A DNA stretch of 64,000 bases from an uncultured Synechococcaceae cyanobacterium (GCA_902570945.1 CACGAJ010000003.1:1-64000), one strand, 5' to 3'; positions 23,447-34,185 are shown, counted from the first letter of the stretch. Notes: generated by a model from the sequence alone, not told the origin. Numbers and translations: made by a program.

Positions 23447-24274
23447 TTGACTGATTTTTTGGTAGCTGCATTGCAAATTACAAGTACTTCTAATATTGAA
23501 GCAAATTTTGTTGAAGCAGAAGAACAGATTGAATTAGCCTCTAGAAGAGGTGCTGAGTTAATAGGATTGCCAGAGAATTTCGCTTTTTTAGGAGAAGATG
23601 ACGAAAAACTTAGATTGGCTTCTGAACTGTCTTTAAAGTGTACAAACTTCCTTAAAACTATGTCACAGCGATATCAAGTATTTCTTTTGGGGGGAGGATA
23701 TCCTGTTCCTGCTGGTGATGATAGACACACTTTAAATAGGTCAGCACTCTTCGGAAGAGATGGGCAAGTTTTAGCAAAATATGACAAAATTCACTTGTTT
23801 GATGTTGATTTGCCAGATGGGAATTTATATAAGGAATCATCTACTATCCTTTCTGGGGAGGAATATCCTCCAGTTGTAGATGTTCCAGGATTGTGTAAAG
23901 TGGGACTATCGATCTGTTACGACGTTAGATTTCCTGAACTTTATAGATACTTATCCTCGAATGGTGCAGAGCTAATTATGATTCCAGCAGCTTTTACAGC
24001 TTTCACTGGTAAAGATCACTGGCAAATCTTACTACAAGCAAGAGCTATTGAGAATACAGCATATGTAGTCGCTCCAGCTCAAACTGGAATTCATTATGGG
24101 AGAAGACAAAGTCATGGCCATGCGATGGTAATTGACCCATGGGGTACTGTTTTGTCGGATGCTGGAAAAACTCAGGGGGCTGCAATAGCTCCTGCTGATA
24201 AAGAAAGAGTAAAGAAAATTAGGGAGCAGATGCCAAGCCTTAAACATAGAAAAAATAAATTGTTTTCAAACTAA
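23447..24274 (+). CDS. Nitrilase-superfamily carbon-nitrogen hydrolase
   Basis: LPENFAF, YDKIHLFDVDLPDG, KVGLSICYDVRFPELYR (Glu-Lys-Cys triad). Confidence 0.92.
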   Translation: MTDFLVAALQITSTSNIEANFVEAEEQIELASRRGAELIGLPENFAFLGEDDEKLRLASELSLKCTNFLKTMSQRYQVFLLGGGYPVPAGDDRHTLNRSALFGRDGQVLAKYDKIHLFDVDLPDGNLYKESSTILSGEEYPPVVDVPGLCKVGLSICYDVRFPELYRYLSSNGAELIMIPAAFTAFTGKDHWQILLQARAIENTAYVVAPAQTGIHYGRRQSHGHAMVIDPWGTVLSDAGKTQGAAIAPADKERVKKIREQMPSLKHRKNKLFSN

Positions 24275-25359
24275 TGACAAAGTTTTTAAATACTAAACTT
24301 TTTCGTTATTTAACTCTATTTTTGTTTTTAAACTCTACGATCCTCCCAGTAAAATCTTCAAGTGCTTTAGCCGCATGGGTATTGAAAAATAATGGAGTAT
24401 TAGAATTAAGGACTAAATCAAATTCAAATCTTAGAGCATACTTTCAAAAAGCTAATGAAATATATGGAGATAGGTTCTGGGTAGATTTCCCTGGAGAATT
24501 AAAGAATCCCAGAACTATAAAAGGTAATGGTCCAATCAAAGAAATTAGATTAGGTAAACCAAGTAAGGGGAAAACAAGATTAGTAATTGAATTTAAAGAA
24601 GAAGCTAATTTGAGCCCATTGACTTGGCAAATGGTTGGATTAGATCAATATAGATGGAGAATTAAACTATTTAAACCCAAATCTTCATTTAATGAGATTG
24701 GCGAAGGTTTAGTTGGAGAGAAAAAAGGAAATATTGAATCAAGTTTAAACTCAAATTATGTGAAGAAAGGCAATTATGATTACTTGCAATTACCAGATGT
24801 AAAACAAAACAAATTTTTGGTTGTTATTGATCCTGGGCATGGAGGACCTGATCCAGGCGCAATAGGTATTGGAGGCATAAGGGAGTCGGATATTGTTCTT
24901 GAAATCTCCAAAATTGTTGAAAAATTACTGACGGAGAAAGGCGTCAAAGTAAGGTTAACAAGAAAGAATGATGTCGATTTGGATTTGCCTTTTAGAGTTT
25001 CCTTAGCCAACAACATTAATGCGGATATCTTTGTTAGTATCCACGCAAATGCCTCAAGAGGGAAAAAAAGGAATATCAATGGGTTAGAAACCTTTTACTA
25101 CAACGGATGGAAAGGAAGATTACTAGCCAAAAAAATTCAAAAACAAATTTTAAGAGTTTCCCCTGGGAGCCCTGATCGAGGAGTCAAACAAGGTAAATTT
25201 TATGTAATTAAAAATACTAGGATGCCTGCTGTTCTTGTAGAAATTGGATTTTTAACTGGAAGATTAGATGCAAGGAGAATAGAAAAAACTTCACATCGTA
25301 AAAGATTAGCCTATGCAATTGCAAAAGGTATACTTGAATATCTTTCAAAAGTAGGGTGA
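24274..25359 (+). CDS. N-acetylmuramoyl-L-alanine amidase (Amidase_3)
   Basis: Signal peptide; VIDPGHGGPDPGAIGIGGIRESDIVL, SIHANAS, VLVEIGFLT. Confidence 0.93.
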   Translation: MTKFLNTKLFRYLTLFLFLNSTILPVKSSSALAAWVLKNNGVLELRTKSNSNLRAYFQKANEIYGDRFWVDFPGELKNPRTIKGNGPIKEIRLGKPSKGKTRLVIEFKEEANLSPLTWQMVGLDQYRWRIKLFKPKSSFNEIGEGLVGEKKGNIESSLNSNYVKKGNYDYLQLPDVKQNKFLVVIDPGHGGPDPGAIGIGGIRESDIVLEISKIVEKLLTEKGVKVRLTRKNDVDLDLPFRVSLANNINADIFVSIHANASRGKKRNINGLETFYYNGWKGRLLAKKIQKQILRVSPGSPDRGVKQGKFYVIKNTRMPAVLVEIGFLTGRLDARRIEKTSHRKRLAYAIAKGILEYLSKVG

Positions 25360-26150
25360 AGCTTAAAATAGGGATATTTGATAGTGGCATAGGAGGTTTT
25401 ACTATCCTTAATTCTTTACTAAAAACACGTAAAGATGTAGATGTTTTTTATTTGGCGGATACAAAAAGAATCCCATTTGGTAACAAAAATTTTAAAGAGA
25501 TAAGATTAATTGCGGAAGATATTTGTGCTTTTTTTTTAGATAAGAATTTGGATGCACTTTTAATAGCTTGTAATACCACAAATGCATGTGCACTTGACAT
25601 TTTAGAAGATAAATTAAAAGTCCCTTGTTTTGACCTTATTAACTCAGTATCAGAAGTAGTTAATAAAGAAATTATTGGTGTTTTGGCAACACAAACGACA
25701 GTTAGATCTTCGTATTATAAAAACGCTATAAGTCTTAAAAAAGAAAACTCGAAAATATTTCAACAAGAGTGTCCAGAATTTGTTTCTGAAATTGAAAAAG
25801 AAAAGCTAGATTTTAATCAGTTAGATTATCTTTCGGATTTGTATTTAAGGCCACTAATTAACAAAAACATTGAAGAACTAATACTTGGATGTAGCCATTA
25901 CCCTTTAATTTATGACTTTTTAAGAAAAAAAATAAATTTAAATATAAAAATCATTGATCCATCCGAAGCATTAATAAAAAAATTTAATGAATCTTTTGTT
26001 ATTGCAAAAACTGACCGCTATGAAAGTCTTTCTTTCGAAAATATAAAATTTTTTGTTACTTCAGAAAAAGATGAATTTTCTAAAAAAGTAAAAATTTGGC
26101 TTGGAATTAATAAAGAAATTACGTTTGTTAACCTCCGAAGTAATGTTTGA
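25356..26150 (+). CDS. murI: Glutamate racemase
   Basis: IGIFDSGIGGFTILNSL, ACNTTNA, ILGCSHYPLI; overlaps amidase stop by 4 nt. Confidence 0.94.
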   Translation: MKLKIGIFDSGIGGFTILNSLLKTRKDVDVFYLADTKRIPFGNKNFKEIRLIAEDICAFFLDKNLDALLIACNTTNACALDILEDKLKVPCFDLINSVSEVVNKEIIGVLATQTTVRSSYYKNAISLKKENSKIFQQECPEFVSEIEKEKLDFNQLDYLSDLYLRPLINKNIEELILGCSHYPLIYDFLRKKINLNIKIIDPSEALIKKFNESFVIAKTDRYESLSFENIKFFVTSEKDEFSKKVKIWLGINKEITFVNLRSNV

Positions 26151-26177
26151 TTCCTTAATATATAAAAGAGGTCAATC

Positions 26178-27149
26178 ATGAATACAGTAACAGAGCTACT
26201 ACAACCAGTCGAAAATGATCTTGATGATCTTATTCTTGAACTGAAAAATTTAATAGGAGCTGGGCATCCAATTCTTCAAGCCGCGGCTGAGCACCTCTTT
26301 AGTGCAGGGGGAAAAAGATTGAGACCCGGTATAGTTTTATTGATTTCCAAAGCTATATCTTCTGACTTTGGCTTAACAAATAAACATAAAAGGCTCGCTG
26401 AAATAACCGAAATGATTCATACAGCATCATTGGTTCACGATGATGTTGTCGATGAAGCATCCACAAGAAGAGGAGTTGATACTGTACATAGCAGATTTAA
26501 TACAAGAGTAGCTGTTTTGGCTGGTGATTTTTTATTCGCTCAAGCAAGTTGGCACTTAGCAAATCTCGATAATGTAAATGTAGTTAAATTACTAAGTAGA
26601 GTAATAATGGATTTAGCAGAAGGTGAAATCAAACAAAATTTGAATAGATTTGATTCAGCTCAATCTTTCGCAAAATACATCAATAAAAGCTACTGCAAAA
26701 CGGCATCATTAATTGCAAATAGTTGCAAAGCAGCTGGAGTTTTGAGTGGAATTACTGATGAAAAATTAACCTCCTTGTATGACTTTGGCAAAAATATTGG
26801 CTTAGCTTTTCAAGTTGTAGATGATATACTTGACTTTACTGGAAACGATAAACAACTTGGGAAACCTGCTGTAAGTGATCTTGCTAGTGGTTATCTTACT
26901 GCGCCAGTTTTGTATGCGCTAGAAGAAAATAAGAAATTATCAGTTCTCATAAATAGAGAACTTTCTGAAAAAGGAGATTTAGATGATGCTCTTGATACAA
27001 TTATGAATTCAAGTGCTATTGAAAGATCTAGAAAACTAGCTGAGGATTTCGCAATGCTTTCCAAAGAAGCCATAGTCTGGCTTCCTGATTCAGACTATAA
27101 GAGAGCTTTGCTAGCTCTTCCAGAATTCGTTCTCAGTCGCATTTATTAG
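26178..27149 (+). CDS. sds: Long-chain trans-polyprenyl (solanesyl-type) diphosphate synthase
   Basis: AGGKRLRPGIVLL, LVHDDVVDEA (FARM), FQVVDDILDFTG (SARM). Confidence 0.9.
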   Translation: MNTVTELLQPVENDLDDLILELKNLIGAGHPILQAAAEHLFSAGGKRLRPGIVLLISKAISSDFGLTNKHKRLAEITEMIHTASLVHDDVVDEASTRRGVDTVHSRFNTRVAVLAGDFLFAQASWHLANLDNVNVVKLLSRVIMDLAEGEIKQNLNRFDSAQSFAKYINKSYCKTASLIANSCKAAGVLSGITDEKLTSLYDFGKNIGLAFQVVDDILDFTGNDKQLGKPAVSDLASGYLTAPVLYALEENKKLSVLINRELSEKGDLDDALDTIMNSSAIERSRKLAEDFAMLSKEAIVWLPDSDYKRALLALPEFVLSRIY

Positions 27150-27242
27150 ATCTAATAAAATATATTTTCCAGCTAAATTAATATTAATTTTTTTGAAATC
27201 CCAGAATTTTTCGATTAAATTTATAAATCATATTTTTATTTT

Positions 27243-29225
27243 ATGTCATTAGATAAAAAAAATTCAATCAATAACATACTCGAAGAAAAGAGGATTTTCC
27301 CTCCATCAAAAAAATTTGCAGAAAATTCAAATATTAGTTCTCAAGAAGAATTACTAAGCCTAAAAAAACAAGCAATAGATAATCCTACTCAATTTTGGGG
27401 ATCTTATGCAAAATCTGAATTAGATTGGTTTGAGCCATTTCAAACTGTACTAGATAGCGATAATGCCCCATTTTTTAAGTGGTTTAAAGAAGGAAAACTC
27501 AATATTACATATAACTGCTTGGATAGACATATTAATAGAGGACTTGGAGGTAAAACTGCCTTGATATGGGAAGGCGAACCTGGAGATAGTAAAAAATATA
27601 CTTATGAAGAACTTCTTAAAGAGGTATGTAAAGCTTCAAATGCATTAAAAAACATTGGAATAAAAAAAGGAGATTTGGTATGTATTTATATGCCAATGAT
27701 TCCTGAGGCTATGATTGCGATGTTAGCTTGTGCAAGAATTGGGGCGCCTCATTCTGTTGTATTTGGAGGATTTTCTTCAGAAGCTTTAAAAGATAGATTA
27801 ATTGATGGAAATGCCAGATTTATTATTACTGCAGATGGTGGCTTTAGAAAAGATAAGGTGATTGAGCTTAAGCAAGCAGTTGATGCAGCAATTGAGAGTG
27901 GGGCAGATAAAGTTGTTGAAAAAGTAGTTGTTGTTCAACGATCCCAAAAAAATATTTCGATGGTTGATGATAGAGATTTTTGGTGGCACGAACTATTAAA
28001 AGATCAAAAAGATCATTGTGAACCAGAAATAATGAATAGCGAAGATAGACTTTTTATTCTTTATACTTCAGGCTCTACTGGAAAGCCCAAAGGTGTAGTT
28101 CACACTACAGGTGGTTACAATCTTTGGTCCCATTTGACATTTAAATGGATTTTTGATTTAAAAGATGACGATATTTACTGGTGTACTGCTGATGTTGGTT
28201 GGATTACAGGTCATAGTTACATAGTTTATGGCCCTTTATCTAATGGTGCTACAACCTTAATGTATGAGGGAGTGCCAAGACCCTCAAATTTAGGGGCTTT
28301 TTGGGAAATTGTTCAAAAATATAAGGTTTCTATTTTTTATACTGCACCAACTGCAATAAGAGCATTTATGAAGTCTGGTCGTGAAATCCCTGATAAATAT
28401 AATTTGGAGAGTCTTAGACTTTTGGGCACAGTTGGTGAGCCAATTAATCCTGAAGCATGGATGTGGTACAGGGATGTTATTGGTAAAGATAAATGCCCTA
28501 TTGTTGATACTTGGTGGCAAACTGAGACTGGTGGTGTGATGATAAGTCCCTTGCCTGGAGTCGTCGCTACAAAGCCAGGTTCAGCTACTTTCCCTCTGCC
28601 AGGAATCGAAGTTGAAATTGTCGATAAGAATGGAGATAAGGTTAAGGAGAACGAGGGAGGCTATTTAATTGTTAAGAAACCTTGGCCAGGAATGATGAGA
28701 ACAATTCACGGAAACTCAGAGAGATATTTGAAGAGTTATTGGGCATATATTTCCTTTAAAGGAGAAAAAAATGTTTATTTTGCTGGGGATGGAGCACGCA
28801 TTGATGAAGATGGATATATATGGATTATGGGAAGAGTTGATGATGTCATAAGTGTATCAGGACATCGGTTAGGAACAATGGAAATTGAATCTGCTTTGGT
28901 AAGTCATAAATCAGTTGCAGAGTCGGCAGTCGTTGGCAAAAAAGATGATTTAAAAGGTGAAGTTATAGTTGCTTTTGTATCTCTAGAGAAAGACGTGAAC
29001 GGTTCTTCAGAATTAGTAGAGGATCTAAAGAAACATGTTGTTAATGAAATTGGAATTATCGCAAAGCCTGAAAAGATTATAATTTCTGACTCTCTTCCGA
29101 AAACACGTAGTGGAAAAATTATGAGGCGTATTTTAAGATCGTTAGCTTCTGGAGAAAAAATTAGTGGTGATATAAGCACTCTTGAAGATAGTTCTGTTTT
29201 GGAAAAGCTTAAAGAATTATCCTAA
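27243..29225 (+). CDS. acs: Acetyl-CoA synthetase
   Basis: 660 aa; [29 protein letters not shown]-terminal [15 protein letters not shown]. Confidence 0.97.
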   Translation: MSLDKKNSINNILEEKRIFPPSKKFAENSNISSQEELLSLKKQAIDNPTQFWGSYAKSELDWFEPFQTVLDSDNAPFFKWFKEGKLNITYNCLDRHINRGLGGKTALIWEGEPGDSKKYTYEELLKEVCKASNALKNIGIKKGDLVCIYMPMIPEAMIAMLACARIGAPHSVVFGGFSSEALKDRLIDGNARFIITADGGFRKDKVIELKQAVDAAIESGADKVVEKVVVVQRSQKNISMVDDRDFWWHELLKDQKDHCEPEIMNSEDRLFILYTSGSTGKPKGVVHTTGGYNLWSHLTFKWIFDLKDDDIYWCTADVGWITGHSYIVYGPLSNGATTLMYEGVPRPSNLGAFWEIVQKYKVSIFYTAPTAIRAFMKSGREIPDKYNLESLRLLGTVGEPINPEAWMWYRDVIGKDKCPIVDTWWQTETGGVMISPLPGVVATKPGSATFPLPGIEVEIVDKNGDKVKENEGGYLIVKKPWPGMMRTIHGNSERYLKSYWAYISFKGEKNVYFAGDGARIDEDGYIWIMGRVDDVISVSGHRLGTMEIESALVSHKSVAESAVVGKKDDLKGEVIVAFVSLEKDVNGSSELVEDLKKHVVNEIGIIAKPEKIIISDSLPKTRSGKIMRRILRSLASGEKISGDISTLEDSSVLEKLKELS

Positions 29226-29944
29226 TCAGATTCATCAATTAAATTGGAAATTTTTTTTATAGTATTTCTTTTGAATTCATCATCTGCCCAGTCTCCTAAA
29301 AAATTTTCTCTTAGTCCTGCGCTCGCAATTATAGTGTGTGTACCTTTTAACATTACTCCCTTAGAATTATCTTCTTTTCTTGCTTTCAGGCAAGAAAATA
29401 ATTTATCTGTTTGATCTAATTCATCTGAGTTGAATTTTATTAGGAAGTTATTTTTTTGATTATATGTTTTTTCAATTAATCTCAAAGTTCTTTCAGGGCT
29501 TGGGCTGAATTCACTTTTAAATTCTAATTTTTGAGAAATTTGTTTCAATAATGGAATAGATTTGTTAGCACTGAAGTTATTAAAACTTATTGATATGAAT
29601 TTTTCACAATTTCTTCCACCATCAGGGGAAATTAGATGAAGTTTGCAGCCTAGGCTATGACCAATTCTTATTGAAGGAATTGATGTTCCTATTCTTTTTG
29701 ATAATGATATTCGACAATTCTTGAAATCCCTCCATGCTTTAATAGCAAGTTGTTGGTGATCAAATTGTGGAGTGTATTTGTATGCATGTACTGCATAGTT
29801 TTTATTAATTAAACTCTCTATGAATCTTTTATAAGTTAAATCTGGTTTAGAAGCTAGATAACTTCCACCAATAAATTCCACAATTTTTTTAGGACTTGAA
29901 GGCCAATAACAGAAATTGTTAAATTGAAATTTTGTAAAAGTCAT
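29222..29944 (-). CDS. DUF1350-like alpha/beta-hydrolase fold protein
   Basis: [46 protein letters not shown]. Confidence 0.75.
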   Translation of the reverse strand: MTFTKFQFNNFCYWPSSPKKIVEFIGGSYLASKPDLTYKRFIESLINKNYAVHAYKYTPQFDHQQLAIKAWRDFKNCRISLSKRIGTSIPSIRIGHSLGCKLHLISPDGGRNCEKFISISFNNFSANKSIPLLKQISQKLEFKSEFSPSPERTLRLIEKTYNQKNNFLIKFNSDELDQTDKLFSCLKARKEDNSKGVMLKGTHTIIASAGLRENFLGDWADDEFKRNTIKKISNLIDESD

Positions 29945-30059
29945 CTTTCATAAACTAAAAATGTTTCAAAAATATTTTCTAGCCTGTTTTTTAAATTATA
30001 TTAATTTAAAAGAAATATTTATTAAATGCGTCAAGATAAATGAAAGTATTTTGAGTTAA

Positions 30060-30839
30060 TTGGAACTATTTAACAAAAAAGAATTAAATCAATTGGATTT
30101 TCTTCATGATCAAATTAACGCCAATCCCTCTGAAAAGAGAGTAACGAATAAAAATAAAAAAATTGAAAAAATTTTAATTCTTGATACTGAAACAACAGGT
30201 TTAGACGAAAATAAAGATGAAGTCATAGAAATAGGTTGTATTTTATTTGATGTATCTTTTAAATGTGTACTTTCACAAGTTTCTTTTTTATTTCCAGTTA
30301 ATAGTAATGAAGCCGAACATGTAAATGGTATATCTGCAGAGGTAACTAATATCTCTCAACCATGGGAAGATGGATTGAATTTCTTTTTAAAACTTGTTGA
30401 TTCTTCAGATTTCATCGTTGCTCATAATGTGGAGTTTGATAAGAAATGGTTTGGGAAAGGAAGATTGCCTAAGCTTAATAAGAAATGGATATGTAGTTTA
30501 GAGGATATTAATTGGTCTTTTCAAAAATCACTAAAAACAAGGCCTTCAGTAACTGATCTAGCCTTATCTTTTTCAATACCAGTTTGGAATTTACATAGAG
30601 CTTTATCTGATTGCTTTTATATATCTGAGGTCTTCAAAAAATGCGACAACTTAGAGGAACTTTTACTTAAAGCTACTGAACCCAGGTTTTTATACAAGGC
30701 TTTGGTTAGTTATGAAGATAGGTCTTTAGCTAAAAATGCTGGGTTCAGATGGAATAGTCCTGTTCAAGGGGCTTGGTCAAGAAAATTAACTAGTGATGAG
30801 GCAAAAAATCTTGATTTTAGAGTTGAGATTTTGAATTAA
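30060..30839 (+). CDS. 3'-5' exonuclease, DnaQ/DEDD family
   Basis: ILDTETTGLDENKDEVIEIGCI, VAHNVEFDKKWF, HRALSDCFYISEV; TTG start. Confidence 0.88.
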   Translation: MELFNKKELNQLDFLHDQINANPSEKRVTNKNKKIEKILILDTETTGLDENKDEVIEIGCILFDVSFKCVLSQVSFLFPVNSNEAEHVNGISAEVTNISQPWEDGLNFFLKLVDSSDFIVAHNVEFDKKWFGKGRLPKLNKKWICSLEDINWSFQKSLKTRPSVTDLALSFSIPVWNLHRALSDCFYISEVFKKCDNLEELLLKATEPRFLYKALVSYEDRSLAKNAGFRWNSPVQGAWSRKLTSDEAKNLDFRVEILN

Positions 30840-30869
30840 TATTTATTTAATTTTTGACTAGGAAAATAT

Positions 30870-31292
30870 TTAGTGCATCTTACAAGGCATCCATTTATTA
30901 CCCATTTTATGTGATCCAATACATCCGTATTTTGAAGCAGCCTTTTCAGCCTCTTCTTTAGTGTTAAATAGATCTGACATCATATTTTCCTTATTTGAAT
31001 TTGAAATTTGTTTGGAATGATTATGATGATTTTTATGAGAATTAGGTGAATACTCCCATATCCCCATAGTAGTAACACCAGCAGAGATAATTCCCATCCC
31101 GACTACTGATAAATTGACTATTCCCATTGCCACTGCACCAAAAGAAAATACACCCATTGGGACTACCCCTATACTTATTACTCCCATTGGCACTATTCCT
31201 ATTGAAACTATACCAAGAGGTGCTATTCCAAAAGCAATTTTTTTTGGTTTTGAACCGCAATGTTGATTCTCTTTACTTTTTTTAATTCCCAA
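30870..31292 (-). CDS. Hydrophobic pentad-repeat protein with His-rich linker and DUF3721-like C-terminus
   Basis: 140 aa; GIAPL-GIVSI-GIVPM-GVISI-GVVPM-GVFSF-GAVAM-GIVNL-SVVGM-GIISA-GVTTM-GIWEY, then NSHKNHHNHSK, then KEEAEKAASKYGCIGSHKMGNKWMPCKMH. Confidence 0.8.
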   Translation of the reverse strand: MGIKKSKENQHCGSKPKKIAFGIAPLGIVSIGIVPMGVISIGVVPMGVFSFGAVAMGIVNLSVVGMGIISAGVTTMGIWEYSPNSHKNHHNHSKQISNSNKENMMSDLFNTKEEAEKAASKYGCIGSHKMGNKWMPCKMH

Positions 31293-31390
31293 TAGTTTTT
31301 CTAAATGTTAAATTAAAATTGTCTCACAAAACAATCAATCAAAGATTAATTTCTAGATGAATTAAAAATTTTGAATTATTTTTTAGAACT

Positions 31391-32671
31391 TTGAATAACT
31401 TAAAAAACCTAAGAGGAACAGTAGACCTATTTCCTGATCAATTAATAAAGTGGCAAAACGTTGAAAAAATTTTATTAGAACAGCTTTCTAGAGCATCCAT
31501 CAAGGAAATAAGAACACCAATATTGGAAATGACCGAATTATTTATAAGAGGAATTGGTGAAGGAACAGATGTTGTAAGTAAGGAGATGTATACATTTCTT
31601 GATAGGGGGGAGAGATCCTGCACCCTTAGGCCTGAAGGAACAGCCTCAGTCGCACGAGCGTTAATACAAAATGGAATATCGTCTAATCCTCTTCAAAAAC
31701 TTTGGTACATGGGTCCTATGTTTCGATACGAAAGACCTCAAGCAGGCAGGCAAAGACAGTTTCATCAATTAGGTGTTGAGTTTATTGGATATGATTCAGT
31801 TAGAAGTGATGTTGAAATTATTGCTTTAGCTTGGGATATCTTAGGTAAATTAGGAATAAAAGAACTCAATCTTGAAATAAATACGTTAGGTGATACTAAT
31901 GACAGATCAAATTTTCAAAAATCTTTTTTAAAATGGTTAGAAACAAATAAAGATTCTCTAGATTTAGATTCTCAGAATAGAATTTCTAAAAACCCTTTGA
32001 GGATTTTGGACTCAAAGAATATTCAAACTAAAAAAGTTCTTGAAAATGCACCAAGATTATTTAATTTTTTATCTGAAAAAAGTCATAACAGATATTTAGA
32101 CTTAAAAAGACAATTAGAGTTTTTAAAAATATCTTATGTAGAAAATTTTAATCTTGTAAGAGGTTTAGATTACTACACTCATACAGCTTTTGAAATTACT
32201 AGTGGGTCTCTGGGCTCCCAAGCTACAGTTTGCGGAGGAGGGAGATACGACGATTTAATAAAACAAATGGGAGGGCCAAACACTCCTGCAATTGGTTTCG
32301 CTATTGGTTTAGAAAGATTAATTTTACTCGCAGGGAAGGAACTTGAAATTCCAAGAAATACTGATATCTTCATCATTAACCAAGGCTTAATTGCTGAATC
32401 ATACGCAATGGATTTATCTAGAAAATTAAGAAATTACGATTTGTTAGTTGAGTTAGATTTAAGCGGAGCCTCATTCTCTAAGCAATTTAAAAAGGCAAAT
32501 AAACTTAAATCTAAAAGTATTATTGTTATTGGTGATGATGAGGCAGTTAATGGGGAATTTATTATCAGGCTCTTTGATCAATCAGGTAATGGTAATGAAG
32601 AGGAGGTTATATCTTTTGAGGATGATATTAAATTAGAAAATTGGATAAACAATAACTTACTCCCAAAATGA
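31391..32671 (+). CDS. hisS: Histidyl-tRNA synthetase
   Basis: LRPEGTASVARALI, YMGPMFRYERPQAGRQRQFHQLGVE, RGLDYYTHTAFEI; TTG start. Confidence 0.96.
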   Translation: MNNLKNLRGTVDLFPDQLIKWQNVEKILLEQLSRASIKEIRTPILEMTELFIRGIGEGTDVVSKEMYTFLDRGERSCTLRPEGTASVARALIQNGISSNPLQKLWYMGPMFRYERPQAGRQRQFHQLGVEFIGYDSVRSDVEIIALAWDILGKLGIKELNLEINTLGDTNDRSNFQKSFLKWLETNKDSLDLDSQNRISKNPLRILDSKNIQTKKVLENAPRLFNFLSEKSHNRYLDLKRQLEFLKISYVENFNLVRGLDYYTHTAFEITSGSLGSQATVCGGGRYDDLIKQMGGPNTPAIGFAIGLERLILLAGKELEIPRNTDIFIINQGLIAESYAMDLSRKLRNYDLLVELDLSGASFSKQFKKANKLKSKSIIVIGDDEAVNGEFIIRLFDQSGNGNEEEVISFEDDIKLENWINNNLLPK

Positions 32672-32961
32672 TGCTCTTAAAGTTAATAATAATTTTTCTT
32701 TTAGTATTTATTTTTTTTAATTTAAGGAATTTTCTTAAATTAAATAGAAAACAAAAAGTTTTAAAGGCTAAAAAATTAATAACTTTCAATAAAAAGAATC
32801 TTAATAATTGGATGAATTTAACTAAAAAAGAAAGATATAACTTAACAAAACAAGATTCTCTTAACTACATGGATAAAAGAAAACTTTTATTAGACGAAAT
32901 TAGAAATGAATATAAGAAAATATCTAGAAAAAATTCTGAGGGGAACATTAAGAAAAAATAA
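32668..32961 (+). CDS. Small hypothetical protein, N-terminal TM and Lys-rich tail
   Basis: 97 aa ORF, ATGA overlap with hisS, tightly spaced with next ORF. Confidence 0.6.
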   Translation: MMLLKLIIIFLLVFIFFNLRNFLKLNRKQKVLKAKKLITFNKKNLNNWMNLTKKERYNLTKQDSLNYMDKRKLLLDEIRNEYKKISRKNSEGNIKKK

Positions 32962-32963
32962 TT

Positions 32964-33263
32964 ATGGAAAATTACTGGACTTCTAATAAAACCATAAATG
33001 GATTAAGACATTTTGTTTTAGTAAATGAGACTAAAGAAAAAGGAAATATTAGTTTCTTAATGGTTTCTGTCCTTGATTCCGAAATCAACTTAAAAACTAC
33101 TTATGAAGAATTAGTAAATAGTGGAAATTGGCACCAGGGTTGGATCAATCTTTCAAAGCATCAATCGATTACAAAAGAATACGTTAGCTATAAATCCACT
33201 AATAAAAAAAAGGGTATTGATGAGATATTCATTAATGAAGATTCTTTATTTAATATTTCTTAA
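32964..33263 (+). CDS. DUF2389/TIGR02450-like tryptophan-containing small protein
   Basis: 99 aa; YWTSNKTINGLRHFVLVNETKEKGNISFLMVSVLDSEINL...LVNSGNWHQGWINL. Confidence 0.65.
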   Translation: MENYWTSNKTINGLRHFVLVNETKEKGNISFLMVSVLDSEINLKTTYEELVNSGNWHQGWINLSKHQSITKEYVSYKSTNKKKGIDEIFINEDSLFNIS

Positions 33264-33399
33264 TTTGATATAAATCTTTCAAATCTCTTTTCTTTGTAAA
33301 CACTAGGTTTTTTGTGACTTAATAATTATTTAAAAGTTTTACCCCTTTCAAAAAAATAAAATTAACGTTATCAAGGATTAATAATATTTACTTTATTCA

Positions 33400-33633
33400 A
33401 TGTTAGGGGATATGTGGAGCTCATCTGAGTTGACCTCGGAAAAACTGGGAATAACTGAAATTAAACTTTCTTTTTTACGCGAAAATGGAATACTCAAGCC
33501 TGGGATTCATTGGAAAAGCTCTCCACTCGGTCAGAAAAAACCTTGGAAACCCAAAGCGCTATACAATATAAAAATGTGCAGAGAAACAATTAATAAATTT
33601 TATTCTGAAGAAAACTATAATATTGCAGCCTAA
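33400..33633 (+). CDS. Small HTH/excisionase-like protein
   Basis: 77 aa; SSELTSEKLGITEIKLSFLRENGILKPGIHWKSSPLGQKKPWKPKALYNIKMCRETINKF. Confidence 0.55.
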   Translation: MLGDMWSSSELTSEKLGITEIKLSFLRENGILKPGIHWKSSPLGQKKPWKPKALYNIKMCRETINKFYSEENYNIAA

Positions 33634-33678
33634 AAATGATAAATTATCTTGATTAATTTGGGAAAATATATAAAATAT

Positions 33679-33855
33679 TTATTCGATTAGATTCTCATCC
33701 TTACACTCAATAAGAGTGTTTTGCAAAGTTGGATATAAGTTAATCATATTTATATATTGTTTCGATTTTCTGTAAGATTTTGCAGCCTTTTTGTAATGAA
33801 CTTCAGATTTCATTTCTAGTGAAAATTTTCTAGAAGACTCTTGAGAAGTAGTCAT
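33679..33855 (-). CDS. Candidate 58-aa small protein absent from the ORF track
   Basis: Manual reverse translation: MTTSQESSRKFSLEMKSEVHYKKAAKSYRKSKQYINMINLYPTLQNTLIECKDENLIE*; below the track's apparent 60-aa cutoff. Confidence 0.45.
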   Translation of the reverse strand: MTTSQESSRKFSLEMKSEVHYKKAAKSYRKSKQYINMINLYPTLQNTLIECKDENLIE

Positions 33856-34082
33856 GATATTAGATGTCTTATCCCATATTTAATAATTGTTTGCAAATGA
33901 GGCAATAACCACCACGGTGTAATGAAACAAAACATCGTTTAATGTCAGCAAAATGAAATTTATTTAACTTATTTAAATTTAAAAATACTGGTTTATTTGA
34001 TAGAACTTATATCTCTGAGAATAATTTTTCTTCATTAAATCTACCTTCTTTACTATTGTCATGCCCTACGAATAATTTTTGT

Positions 34083-34105
34083 TTAGTAATAGTTAGGATT
34101 ACTAA
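34083..34105. promoter_or_regulatory. 8-bp perfect inverted repeat upstream of pcb (candidate operator or 5'UTR stem)
   Basis: TTAGTAAT-agttagg-ATTACTAA, about 80 bp before the pcb ATG. Confidence 0.4.
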
Positions 34106-34185
34106 CCTTTACAATTTTGTTATGAATTCAACTGTTTGGTGAAATATAAAGTATTCTCAAAACGTTTAAGCTAATCAATTCCTAA

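Noticed and set aside
31042-31260. - strand 72-aa ORF overlapping the pentad-repeat gene in another frame
   Set aside because: Long only because the repetitive DNA keeps alternate frames open; Asn/Ser/Cys/Trp-rich, no family character.
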